Source: Actinomycetota bacterium (lineage in GTDB: Bacteria > Actinomycetota > Actinomycetes > Nanopelagicales > Nanopelagicaceae). Taken from it: DNA of 13,518 bases. Numbering within the stretch: position 1 is the stretch's first letter; the number at the start of each line of letters is the position of its first letter. Shown here piece by piece: positions 1 through 5,913 of this stretch. The notes below the pieces were generated by a model. That model saw nothing but the letters and a program-made list of their open reading frames with translations. It was not told the origin of the DNA and searched no databases. The DNA lies in contig RFRA01000010.1 in assembly GCA_009924725.1 (NCBI GenBank), positions 1 to 13,518 of the forward strand, written 5' to 3'. A program made the translations under genes and the position numbers.

Positions 1-64
1 CCAGTACCACGGTCGCATCGCGGCACTTGCTGATGCAGCTCGTTCAAATGGATTGGAGTTCTAA
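1..64 (+). CDS. rplR: 50S ribosomal protein L18, C-terminal end (partial)
   Basis: The window opens inside a gene whose last 20 codons, read from base 2, give a peptide ending YHGRIAALADAARSNGLEF before a TAA at 62-64. This is the typical C-terminus of bacterial L18, the 50S protein that binds 5S rRNA. Its position directly before rpsE is the standard spc-operon order. The TAA overlaps the rpsE ATG (TAATG), so the two genes are probably translationally coupled. Everything upstream of this tail lies outside the window. Confidence 0.9.
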   Translation, partial: QYHGRIAALADAARSNGLEF

Positions 65-681
65 TGGCCATTGACCCAACAAAGAACGCTTCATCAGAAG
101 CGCCTGCAAAGGGTAACGACCGTCGCGAAAAGCGCGAACGTCGTGATGACCGCCAACAGGAAAAGAATCCATTTATGGAGCGCGTGGTTTTCATTAACCG
201 CGTATCTAAAGTTGTTAAGGGTGGACGTCGTTTCTCCTTCACCGCACTTGTAGTTGTCGGCGACGGCAATGGCCAAGTTGGTATTGGTTACGGAAAGTCC
301 AAGGAAGTTCCACAAGCGATTGCTAAGGCAGTTGAAGAAGCAAAGAAATCTTTCTTCACTGTTCCACGTATCCAAGGAACTATCCCTCACCCAATTCAAG
401 GCGAAAATGCAGCTGGCGTAGTTCTTCTTCGCCCAGCTTCACCTGGTACCGGAGTTATTGCTGGTGGTCCAGTTCGTGCCGTACTTGAATGTGCAGGCAT
501 CACAGATGTACTAACCAAGTCACTCGGATCAAATAATGCAATCAACATGGTTCACGCAACCGCTGATGCACTACGTCGTCTCGAGAGCCCAGCTGCAATC
601 GCTGCGCGACGCGGTCGTCCACTAGAAGATGTTGCACCTGCAGCAATTATTCGTGCTTCACAGATTCAGGTAGGTGCCTAA
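64..681 (+). CDS. rpsE: 30S ribosomal protein S5
   Basis: The gene encodes a 205-residue S5, a 30S protein near the decoding and mRNA-entry region that affects translational fidelity. The first ~36 residues are a highly charged extension (NDRREKRERRDDRQQEK), as is common in Actinobacteria. The S5 core follows: ERVVFINRVSKVVKGGRRFS, then the double-stranded-RNA-binding-like segment with GDGNGQVGIGYGKSKEVP (about residues 66-83), then the C-terminal domain with RPASPGTGVIAGGPVRAV. The ATG at 64 overlaps the rplR stop and has an upstream TTGGAG about 5 nt away. It ends in a TAATG overlap with rpmD, so rplR, rpsE and rpmD form a chain of coupled cistrons. Length and sequence are normal for the family. 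Confidence 0.98.
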   Translation: MAIDPTKNASSEAPAKGNDRREKRERRDDRQQEKNPFMERVVFINRVSKVVKGGRRFSFTALVVVGDGNGQVGIGYGKSKEVPQAIAKAVEEAKKSFFTVPRIQGTIPHPIQGENAAGVVLLRPASPGTGVIAGGPVRAVLECAGITDVLTKSLGSNNAINMVHATADALRRLESPAAIAARRGRPLEDVAPAAIIRASQIQVGA

Positions 682-863
682 TGCCACGTTTAAAAGTTAC
701 TCAACTTCGTTCAAAGGTCGGCAGCAAGCCAGAGCTACGCAATACTTTGCGTTCACTCGGACTAAAGCGCATCAATGATGTTGTTGTTAAAGAAGATCGT
801 CCAGAAATTCGTGGCATGGTTCATGCAGTTCGCCACTTAATCAAGGTTGAAGAGGTCGAATAA
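681..863 (+). CDS. rpmD: 50S ribosomal protein L30
   Basis: This 60-residue protein is the right length for bacterial L30, a small 50S subunit protein. It shows the family pattern: an N-terminal LKVTQLRSKVGSKPELRNTL, then LRSLGLKRINDVVVKEDRPEIRGMV and a C-terminal helix (VRHLIKVEEVE). Its ATG shares bases with the rpsE stop codon (TAATG), and a Shine-Dalgarno-like AGGTAGGTG lies just before it inside rpsE. Only 2 nt separate it from rplO. The order rpsE-rpmD-rplO is the conserved spc order and supports the call. Confidence 0.97.
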   Translation: MPRLKVTQLRSKVGSKPELRNTLRSLGLKRINDVVVKEDRPEIRGMVHAVRHLIKVEEVE

Positions 864-865
864 AA

Positions 866-1306
866 ATGACACTAAAACTTCATCATTTACGTCCAGCCCC
901 AGGTGCTAAGAAAGCTAAGACTCGTAAAGGTCGCGGTGAAGCATCAAAAGGTAAGACTGCCGGTCGTGGTGGAAAAGGTACTCGTGCCCGTAACACAGTT
1001 CGTGCAGGTTTCGAAGGTGGTCAGCTACCTCTCGTAATGCGCTTGCCTAAGCTACGTGGTTTCAAGAACCCAGCCCGCGTTGAATACCAGGTTGTTAACG
1101 TCTCAACAATTAATGCGCTCTACCCAAAGGGTGGCGATGTAACTGTTGCTGATCTAATCGCCAAAGGCGCAGTTCGCGATAGCTTGCCAGTTAAAGTTCT
1201 CGGCAATGGTGACATTGCTGTGAAGGTAACTGTTACTGCTCATGCGTTCTCAAACTCAGCAATTGAGAAAATCTCAGCTGCTGGCGGATCTGCTAACAAC
1301 CTTTAA
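866..1306 (+). CDS. rplO: 50S ribosomal protein L15
   Basis: The gene encodes a 146-residue L15, a late-assembly 50S protein that contacts 23S rRNA through a long basic N-terminal arm. The arm is visible as LRPAPGAKKAKTRKGRGEAS followed by a Gly/Lys/Arg-rich stretch up to about residue 50. The conserved core GFEGGQLPLVMRLPKLRGFK follows, then the C-terminal globular domain. The ATG at 866 lies 2 nt after rpmD, with a GAAGAGGT ribosome-binding site inside the rpmD end. After the TAA there is a 63-nt gap before secY. Confidence 0.98.
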   Translation: MTLKLHHLRPAPGAKKAKTRKGRGEASKGKTAGRGGKGTRARNTVRAGFEGGQLPLVMRLPKLRGFKNPARVEYQVVNVSTINALYPKGGDVTVADLIAKGAVRDSLPVKVLGNGDIAVKVTVTAHAFSNSAIEKISAAGGSANNL

Positions 1307-1369
1307 TAAATAGCACCAATTAGTATCTGACCATATTAAAAAGTCTTAATCGAAAGAGGGAGAAGTTAA
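1307..1369 (+). promoter_or_regulatory. rplO-secY spacer with secY ribosome-binding site
   Basis: This 63-nt gap is AT-rich. It ends in a purine-rich GAAAGAGGGAGAAG (about 1351-1364) placed correctly for the secY ATG. Apart from a weak AT-only inverted repeat (ATTAA...TTAAT, around 1334-1350) I see no convincing terminator or promoter, so secY is most simply co-transcribed with the ribosomal genes. The call is mainly for the strong Shine-Dalgarno. Confidence 0.5.
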
Positions 1370-2665
1370 ATGCTTTCAGCATTCGGAATGGCCTTTAAAA
1401 CGCCAGAGCTTCGCAAGAAGATCTTCTTCACTCTTTCGATCATGGCTTTGTTTCGCTTTGGCTCAGTAGTTCCGACCCCAGGTGTTTCATACGAAGCAGT
1501 TCAATCTTGTTTAAAGAATGTGCAATCAGGTGGTCTATTCGGTTTGATTAACTTGTTCTCAGGTGGCGCGCTAATTCAGCTATCTGTTTTCGCACTTGGA
1601 ATCATGCCTTACATCACTGCATCGATCATTGTGCAGCTTTTGACTGTGGTTATTCCTCGTTTTGAGACCCTTAAAAAAGAAGGACAATCAGGAACTGCCA
1701 AGCTAACTCAATACACCCGTTACTTAACAATTGGTTTAGCGGTATTGCAATCAACTGGTTTGATCGCAGTAGCTCGCACACCAGGACGTTTGATCTCTGG
1801 ATGTTCCGAAGCAATTATTCCTGACACTTCATGGCAGCGCATTGTTACGATGATTTTCGTTATGACTGCCGGAACATCGGTAATTATGTGGCTTGGTGAA
1901 TTAATCACTGATCGCGGTGTCGGTAACGGTATGTCGATCTTGATCTTTACTTCGATCGCAGCCGGTTTCCCATCTAACTTGTGGTCAATTAAGTTACAAA
2001 AAGGTCTATTTGCCTTTATTTTCGTATTAGCTGTTGGTGTATTAGTTGTTGCTGCCGTTGTTTTCGTTGAACAGGCGCAACGAAGAATTCCGGTCCAATA
2101 TGCCAAGCGCATGGTTGGTCGTCAGGCTTATGGCGGAACCAGTACCTATATTCCAATTAAGGTAAACCAAGCTGGCGTTATCCCAGTAATTTTCGCTTCA
2201 TCTCTACTTTATATTCCTTCGCTGATTGCTAACTTCACAAACAGTCAAGCAGCCTGGGCGGTATGGATTTCACGTAACTTCGTAAAGGGCGACCACCCAA
2301 TTTACATCGCTTCATACGCACTACTAATTATTTTCTTCACTTACTTCTATGTCGCAATTACTTTCAACCCAGAAGAAGTTGCTGACAACATGAAGAAGTA
2401 CGGTGGTTTCATTCCTGGTATTCGTGCCGGACGTCCAACTGCTGAATATCTGCAGTATGTACTCTCGCGTATCACAGCTCCAGGTTCACTTTACTTAGCG
2501 CTAGTTGCCGTAATTCCAATTTTGGCGCTTGTGTTATTCGGTGCAAACCAGAATTTCCCATTTGGTGGAACTGCAATTCTGATTGTCGTTGGTGTTGGTC
2601 TAGATACTGCAAAGCAGATCGAAAGCCAATTGCAACAGCGTTCATATGAGGGATTCCTTAAGTAA
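1370..2665 (+). CDS. secY: Protein translocase channel subunit SecY
   Basis: This 431-residue polytopic membrane protein is the channel-forming subunit of the SecYEG translocon, which moves unfolded proteins across or into the cytoplasmic membrane. The sequence fits about ten transmembrane helices. The conserved region at residues ~60-91 (INLFSGGALIQLSVFALGIM, then PYITASIIVQLL) matches the SecY family signature. A second conserved block is TFNPEEVADNMKKYGGFIPG, in a cytoplasmic loop that takes part in SecA/ribosome contact. The N-terminus (MLSAFGMAFKTPELRKKIFF) is the usual actinobacterial form. The gene is complete and of normal length. Its stop overlaps the adk ATG (TAATG); secY-adk-map is the standard order. 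Confidence 0.98.
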   Translation: MLSAFGMAFKTPELRKKIFFTLSIMALFRFGSVVPTPGVSYEAVQSCLKNVQSGGLFGLINLFSGGALIQLSVFALGIMPYITASIIVQLLTVVIPRFETLKKEGQSGTAKLTQYTRYLTIGLAVLQSTGLIAVARTPGRLISGCSEAIIPDTSWQRIVTMIFVMTAGTSVIMWLGELITDRGVGNGMSILIFTSIAAGFPSNLWSIKLQKGLFAFIFVLAVGVLVVAAVVFVEQAQRRIPVQYAKRMVGRQAYGGTSTYIPIKVNQAGVIPVIFASSLLYIPSLIANFTNSQAAWAVWISRNFVKGDHPIYIASYALLIIFFTYFYVAITFNPEEVADNMKKYGGFIPGIRAGRPTAEYLQYVLSRITAPGSLYLALVAVIPILALVLFGANQNFPFGGTAILIVVGVGLDTAKQIESQLQQRSYEGFLK

Positions 2666-3297
2666 TGCGTCTAGTCCTGGTAGGCCCACCAGGTGCTGGT
2701 AAAGGAACACAAGCAGTTTTCTTAGCCGAGCACTACTCAATTCCGCATATCTCTACCGGCGATATTTTTCGTGCCAATTTAAAAGCTGGCACCCCACTTG
2801 GCCAAGAAGCAAAAGGTTTTATGGATCGTGGCGAGCTGGTACCAGATTCAGTAACGAACGCGATGGTTAAAGATCGTTTAACTCACGATGATGTAGCTAA
2901 TGGCTTTTTACTTGATGGTTTCCCGCGCAATGTTGTGCAAGCCGAAGTTCTTCGCGCAATTCTGGCTGAACAGAAGAGCCCACTAGATGCGGTTCTGGAA
3001 TTAAATATTGCTGATTCTGAAATTATCGAGCGTCTTTCAAGCCGGTTAACTTGTCGTGGTTGTGGTGCACCTGCGCCGGCATCAGCGCAGAAGTGTGACT
3101 CATGCGGAGGAGAGCTATACCAACGCGAAGATGACAAGGCTGAAGTTATTGCTCGTCGCCTAGAGGTCTATAACGAGCAAACTGCGCCAATCATTGCTTT
3201 CTATCGCGGCGAAGGTTTACTCATCACAATTAGCGCAACTGGCGCCGTTTCTGAAATTACTGAGCGCGCCACCACCGCACTTAGCCGCATTAGTTAA
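2665..3297 (+). CDS. adk: Adenylate kinase with short four-cysteine LID
   Basis: Adenylate kinase interconverts ATP + AMP and 2 ADP in the cytoplasm. The 210-residue protein has the P-loop GPPGAGKGT at residues 7-15, the AMP-binding STGD (30-33), the conserved DGFPR (84-88), and the LID arginines around R123/R127 and R154. The LID carries four cysteines, C130, C133, C144 and C147, which looks like a structural zinc site. The spacing C-X2-C-X10-C-X2-C is shorter between the two pairs than the ~16 residues of the well-known Bacillus-type zinc LID. This gives a length between the short mycobacterial enzymes and the long ~215-residue form. The ATG overlaps the secY stop, and a GAGGGA lies upstream within secY. 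Zinc binding is inferred from the cysteines only. Confidence 0.97.
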   Translation: MRLVLVGPPGAGKGTQAVFLAEHYSIPHISTGDIFRANLKAGTPLGQEAKGFMDRGELVPDSVTNAMVKDRLTHDDVANGFLLDGFPRNVVQAEVLRAILAEQKSPLDAVLELNIADSEIIERLSSRLTCRGCGAPAPASAQKCDSCGGELYQREDDKAEVIARRLEVYNEQTAPIIAFYRGEGLLITISATGAVSEITERATTALSRIS

Positions 3298-3319
3298 TAA
3301 ATTAGTAAATAATTTAGCC

Positions 3320-4129
3320 GTGGATATCCAGATAAAGACCCTTGATCAATTAAAGGTCATGCGTCGTGCTGGTTTATTAGTTGGAGAAACTCTGGCGCTG
3401 CTTAAAGATTCGATCAAAGTAGGTATGCGCACTGATGCCCTTGATGCAATCGCTGCGGCAAATATTAAACGAGGTGGCGGAACTTCAAATTTTAAGGGTT
3501 ATCACGGGTTTCCGGCCACAATTTGTATCTCGATTAATGACGAAATTGTTCACGGTATTCCAGGTGATCGAGTTATTGAAGATGGCGATGTAGTTTCAAT
3601 TGATTGCGGCGCGATAATTGAAGGCTGGCATGGCGATGCAGCGTTCTCAATTGGTGTCGGCAACGTTGATCCAGCAGATCAAAAAATGATGGATGTCTGC
3701 GAAGAATCAATGTGGCGAGGGATCGCTGCTGGCCACTTAGGTGCCAAGCTTTCCGATATTGGCCACGCCATTGAAAGTTATACCGACGCCCAAGGTAAGT
3801 ATGGAATTCTGCAGGAGTATGGTGGCCACGGTATCGGTACTGAAATGCATCAAGCGCCTCACGTGTTAAATTTTGGCAAGCCCGGTTTTGGCCCAGAGAT
3901 TGTCGTTGGCATGGCCCTTGCGATTGAACCAATGATCACTCGTGGCACTCATAAGACTAAAGTCCTAAAAGATAACTGGACCGTTGTCTCAAACGACAAA
4001 TCTCGCGGCTCTCACTTTGAAAACAGCTACTGCATTGCACCCGATGGCAAGCCTTTTGTTTTGACCGCACTCGATGGTGGCCGCGAAAAGCTCGGCACCT
4101 TAGGGATTGAGATTTCCTCGCTTTTGTAG
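3320..4129 (+). CDS. map: Type I methionine aminopeptidase
   Basis: MAP removes the initiator methionine from nascent proteins. With the GTG at 3320 as start the protein is 269 residues and begins MDIQIKTLDQLKVMRRAG, the standard N-terminus of type I enzymes. A longer in-frame reading back to 3194 would overlap adk and adds no family sequence. The five metal ligands are visible and spaced as in the E. coli enzyme: D95 (SIDCG), D106 (HGDAA), H170 (GGHGIG), E203 (AIEPM) and E235 (HFENSY). The substrate-pocket His78 (VHGIP) is also present. It lies 22 nt after adk with no strong Shine-Dalgarno, so weak initiation or coupling from adk is possible. It is the last gene before the non-ribosomal insertion. 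Confidence 0.95.
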   Translation: MDIQIKTLDQLKVMRRAGLLVGETLALLKDSIKVGMRTDALDAIAAANIKRGGGTSNFKGYHGFPATICISINDEIVHGIPGDRVIEDGDVVSIDCGAIIEGWHGDAAFSIGVGNVDPADQKMMDVCEESMWRGIAAGHLGAKLSDIGHAIESYTDAQGKYGILQEYGGHGIGTEMHQAPHVLNFGKPGFGPEIVVGMALAIEPMITRGTHKTKVLKDNWTVVSNDKSRGSHFENSYCIAPDGKPFVLTALDGGREKLGTLGIEISSLL

Positions 4130-4275
4130 TCTCTTCGCTTATTCAGGCTCGAATTTTGGGCGAAATCGTTACCTCTTTGTTACCGCTTTGCCTATTATTC
4201 CACGCTGCGGAAAGTTAGGTTATGCCAAATCTCCATCCTCGGAGCTACATAATAAGAATAGAGAGAAATTATTCT
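4130..4275 (+). promoter_or_regulatory. map-tctC intergenic region, probable tct promoter region
   Basis: This 146-nt gap separates the ribosomal block from the transporter cassette and is the logical site for a tct promoter. Possible -10 hexamers are TATTAT (4193-4198) and CATAAT (4248-4253). Neither has a good -35 at 16-18 nt, so no promoter can be assigned with confidence. A short inverted repeat CTCC/GGAG (4231-4234 with 4241-4244) is too small to call an operator. A GAGAGAAA (4261-4268) may serve as the tctC ribosome-binding site. I see no clear intrinsic terminator after map. Confidence 0.35.
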
Positions 4276-5403
4276 ATGTTGAAGAAAATAACTCGCGTAG
4301 GCGTAGTTGTAACAACTATCGCGCTAATCGCATCGGGTACAGGCGTTGCAAACGCGGGAAATGTTCCAGCTGCAAAAGCCAAAGTTGGTCTTGATTGTTC
4401 ACCTACTCAGATTGGCAAAGTTTCTAAAGGAACTGGCGTAAACGGATCAGACTTAACTTGTCTAGAAGTTACTACTGGTACTTTCAAAGGCAAAACCAAA
4501 TGGTGGTACGCAGGCCTTAAGGCGCTAGGCTCATTTGAATTCGTAGCCTCATCTGCAATCGGTGGCGGATATGGCACTACCGCAATCGCACTAGGTGACG
4601 CGCTTAAGAAAGAAGAACTTCTTAAGGATTACACAGTTACTTATCGCACCAATGCTCCTCTTGGTCTTGGCTACTTTACAGATCAAAAGGGTCGCTCAGA
4701 TATTGGATTGATTACCGGTTTTGCGATGCCTGGTGGACTTGCAACAAATGGTTCAAAGTTAGAAATTACTAACTACAAGGCAGTTGCTAGCTTCCTTCGT
4801 GAAGCTGAGGCATTTGCAGTTCCAATGAACTCTAAGTACAAGACAATTAATGATTTGCTAAGTGATATCAAATCAAATCCAAAGACTGTTGCAGTGGGTG
4901 GCGGTAACTACGGTGGAGTTGACCACGTAACAATCGCAACCCTTGCTGAAGGTGTTGGCGTTAAGGCAACTGACCTGAACTACATTCCTTACTCAGGCGG
5001 CGGAACTCTAGTTCCAGATGTAATCTCAGGTCGCGTAGCAGTTGGTATTTCTGGAACCTCAGAATTCGCTAGCTATGTTGCTGCTGGCAAGATGCGTATC
5101 TTGGCAGTTACCTCACCTAAGCCACTATCAACAATCAAGGGTAAGACTTTGATTCAACAAGGGATTAACTTGACCTTTGGAAACTGGCGTGGAATCTTGG
5201 CTCCAGCTGATCTATCAGCCGCTGATTACCTTAACTTTGTAAAGGTAATGGACACTGTTCATGAAACACAGTCATGGAAGGATGTACTTGTAGCTAAGTC
5301 TTGGATCGATGAATATCGCTCAGGCGCTGCATTTACAACTTGGTTAGCAAAAGAAAATAAGGACATTATTGCTGTTCTAACTGCGTTCAAGCTAATCAAG
5401 TAA
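4276..5403 (+). CDS. tctC: Tripartite tricarboxylate transporter substrate-binding protein (TctC/Bug family)
   Basis: The protein has 375 residues when started at the ATG at 4276. An earlier in-frame ATG at 4222 would place extra polar residues before the signal peptide and is not favoured. Residues 1-27 form a signal peptide: basic MLKKITR, a hydrophobic core, and a probable cleavage after ANA. From about residue 86 the Bug/TctC solute-binding fold is recognisable, with VAVGGGNYGGVDHVTIATLA (205-224), YIPYSGGGTLVPDVISGRVA (236-255) and FGNWRGILAPADLS (301-314). Between the two lies a ~45-residue segment with C41 and C62 and a tryptophan pair (W76, W77) that a plain TctC lacks. It should capture a carboxylate-type ligand outside the membrane for the TctA/TctB channel encoded just downstream. 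The actual substrate cannot be read from sequence. Confidence 0.9.
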   Translation: MLKKITRVGVVVTTIALIASGTGVANAGNVPAAKAKVGLDCSPTQIGKVSKGTGVNGSDLTCLEVTTGTFKGKTKWWYAGLKALGSFEFVASSAIGGGYGTTAIALGDALKKEELLKDYTVTYRTNAPLGLGYFTDQKGRSDIGLITGFAMPGGLATNGSKLEITNYKAVASFLREAEAFAVPMNSKYKTINDLLSDIKSNPKTVAVGGGNYGGVDHVTIATLAEGVGVKATDLNYIPYSGGGTLVPDVISGRVAVGISGTSEFASYVAAGKMRILAVTSPKPLSTIKGKTLIQQGINLTFGNWRGILAPADLSAADYLNFVKVMDTVHETQSWKDVLVAKSWIDEYRSGAAFTTWLAKENKDIIAVLTAFKLIK

Positions 5404-5423
5404 TTAGGTTTAACTAACCTAAT
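5403..5423 (+). promoter_or_regulatory. Perfect 8-bp inverted repeat over the tctB start codon
   Basis: ATTAGGTT (5403-5410) and AACCTAAT (5416-5423) are exact reverse complements around a 5-nt spacer. The left arm starts in the tctC stop codon and the right arm ends in the tctB ATG (5422-5424). As RNA it would form a hairpin that hides the tctB start; as DNA it could be an operator. No Shine-Dalgarno is visible before tctB, so initiation probably depends on ribosomes arriving from tctC. The repeat is certain; its role is inference. Confidence 0.55.
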
Positions 5424-5913
5424 GAAGTTTAAAGCTGGAGCAAAGAGCGAGCTCACATTTGTGGGCTCGCTCTTTGCCCTAGGCGTTCTAGTTTTTTGGG
5501 ATACATGGCGCACAGAGCTTCCTGAGATCAACTTAACCATTAGCCCAAAGCTATTTCCATACATAGTTTCTGTCTTACTCATGATCCTGAGTGCGATTCT
5601 CTTTATTCAAGTTTTGCGTGGGGATTTAGCGCTACCTGAGGGGCTAGAACCCGGCGACAAAATTGAGAAATCTGATCTGCGAACTTTTCTAGTAGTTCTA
5701 GCATCTCTTTTCGCGTATCTGCTGCTTATCGAACGCGCAGGTTTTGTGATTGCCAATACTGTTACCTTTATTGGAATTTCTTATTCATTTGGTAATAAGA
5801 ATTTGATGAAGGCAGCGGGTATCGCAGTCTTGATATCAACCATAATTTATTTCTCATTTACCAAGTTCCTGCACGTGGCACTTCCTTCTGGCATTTTTAA
5901 GGGGTTGATGTGA
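5422..5913 (+). CDS. tctB: Tripartite tricarboxylate transporter small membrane subunit (TctB family)
   Basis: This is a 163-residue membrane protein with about four hydrophobic helices (roughly residues 12-28, 44-65, 88-104 and 130-149), plus a hydrophobic stretch near 108-122. It fits the poorly conserved TctB family. The C-terminal pattern FTKFLHVALPSGIFKGLM, with LPSG before the end, is typical. The family partners TctA in a sodium- or proton-coupled, binding-protein-dependent importer. The assignment rests on the hydrophobicity pattern, the size, the C-terminal motif, and its place between tctC and tctA. The start at ATG 5422 lies 18 nt after tctC inside a perfect inverted repeat and lacks a Shine-Dalgarno. 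Codons 7-19 form a very strong hairpin. It overlaps the tctA start by 4 nt. Confidence 0.88.
   Translation: MKFKAGAKSELTFVGSLFALGVLVFWDTWRTELPEINLTISPKLFPYIVSVLLMILSAILFIQVLRGDLALPEGLEPGDKIEKSDLRTFLVVLASLFAYLLLIERAGFVIANTVTFIGISYSFGNKNLMKAAGIAVLISTIIYFSFTKFLHVALPSGIFKGLM
5440..5477 (+). terminator. Strong terminator-like hairpin inside tctB codons 7-19
   Basis: Bases 5440-5456 and 5461-5477 can pair over 17 bp (one G-T wobble) around the loop ATTT. The outer 13 bp (GCAAAGAGCGAGC with GCTCGCTCTTTGC) are perfect. The AAAG/CTTT outer end and GC-rich middle resemble an intrinsic terminator. The run of T after the stem is short (CTCTTTGCC), with a longer T-run only at about 5493-5498. It lies in the coding sequence of the first membrane helix. 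It could reduce transcription into tctB-tctA relative to tctC, or act as a 3' stabiliser of a tctC transcript. The pairing is seen; termination is inferred. Confidence 0.55.

Noticed and set aside
1720..2112. 130-codon minus-strand frame inside secY, and similar antisense frames in tctA, MFS, rpoA and adk
   Set aside because: They lie opposite strongly conserved genes, show low-complexity composition, and have no start signals or family motifs.
3194..3319. Upstream in-frame extension of map, starting at ATG 3194
   Set aside because: It overlaps about 100 nt of adk, and the added residues have no similarity to type I methionine aminopeptidases. GTG 3320 gives the canonical N-terminus and ligand positions.
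4154..4170. GCTC/GGGC stem after map as a terminator
   Set aside because: Only four pairs with one wobble and no T-run; too weak to support a terminator call.
4222..4275. Longer tctC start at ATG 4222
   Set aside because: It would place 18 polar residues before a normal signal peptide that begins at ATG 4276, and has no suitable Shine-Dalgarno.
4107..4394. 95-codon + strand frame spanning the map end and the start of tctC
   Set aside because: It is rich in Arg, Cys and Ser with no recognisable motif, overlaps two well-supported genes in another frame, and has no ribosome-binding site.
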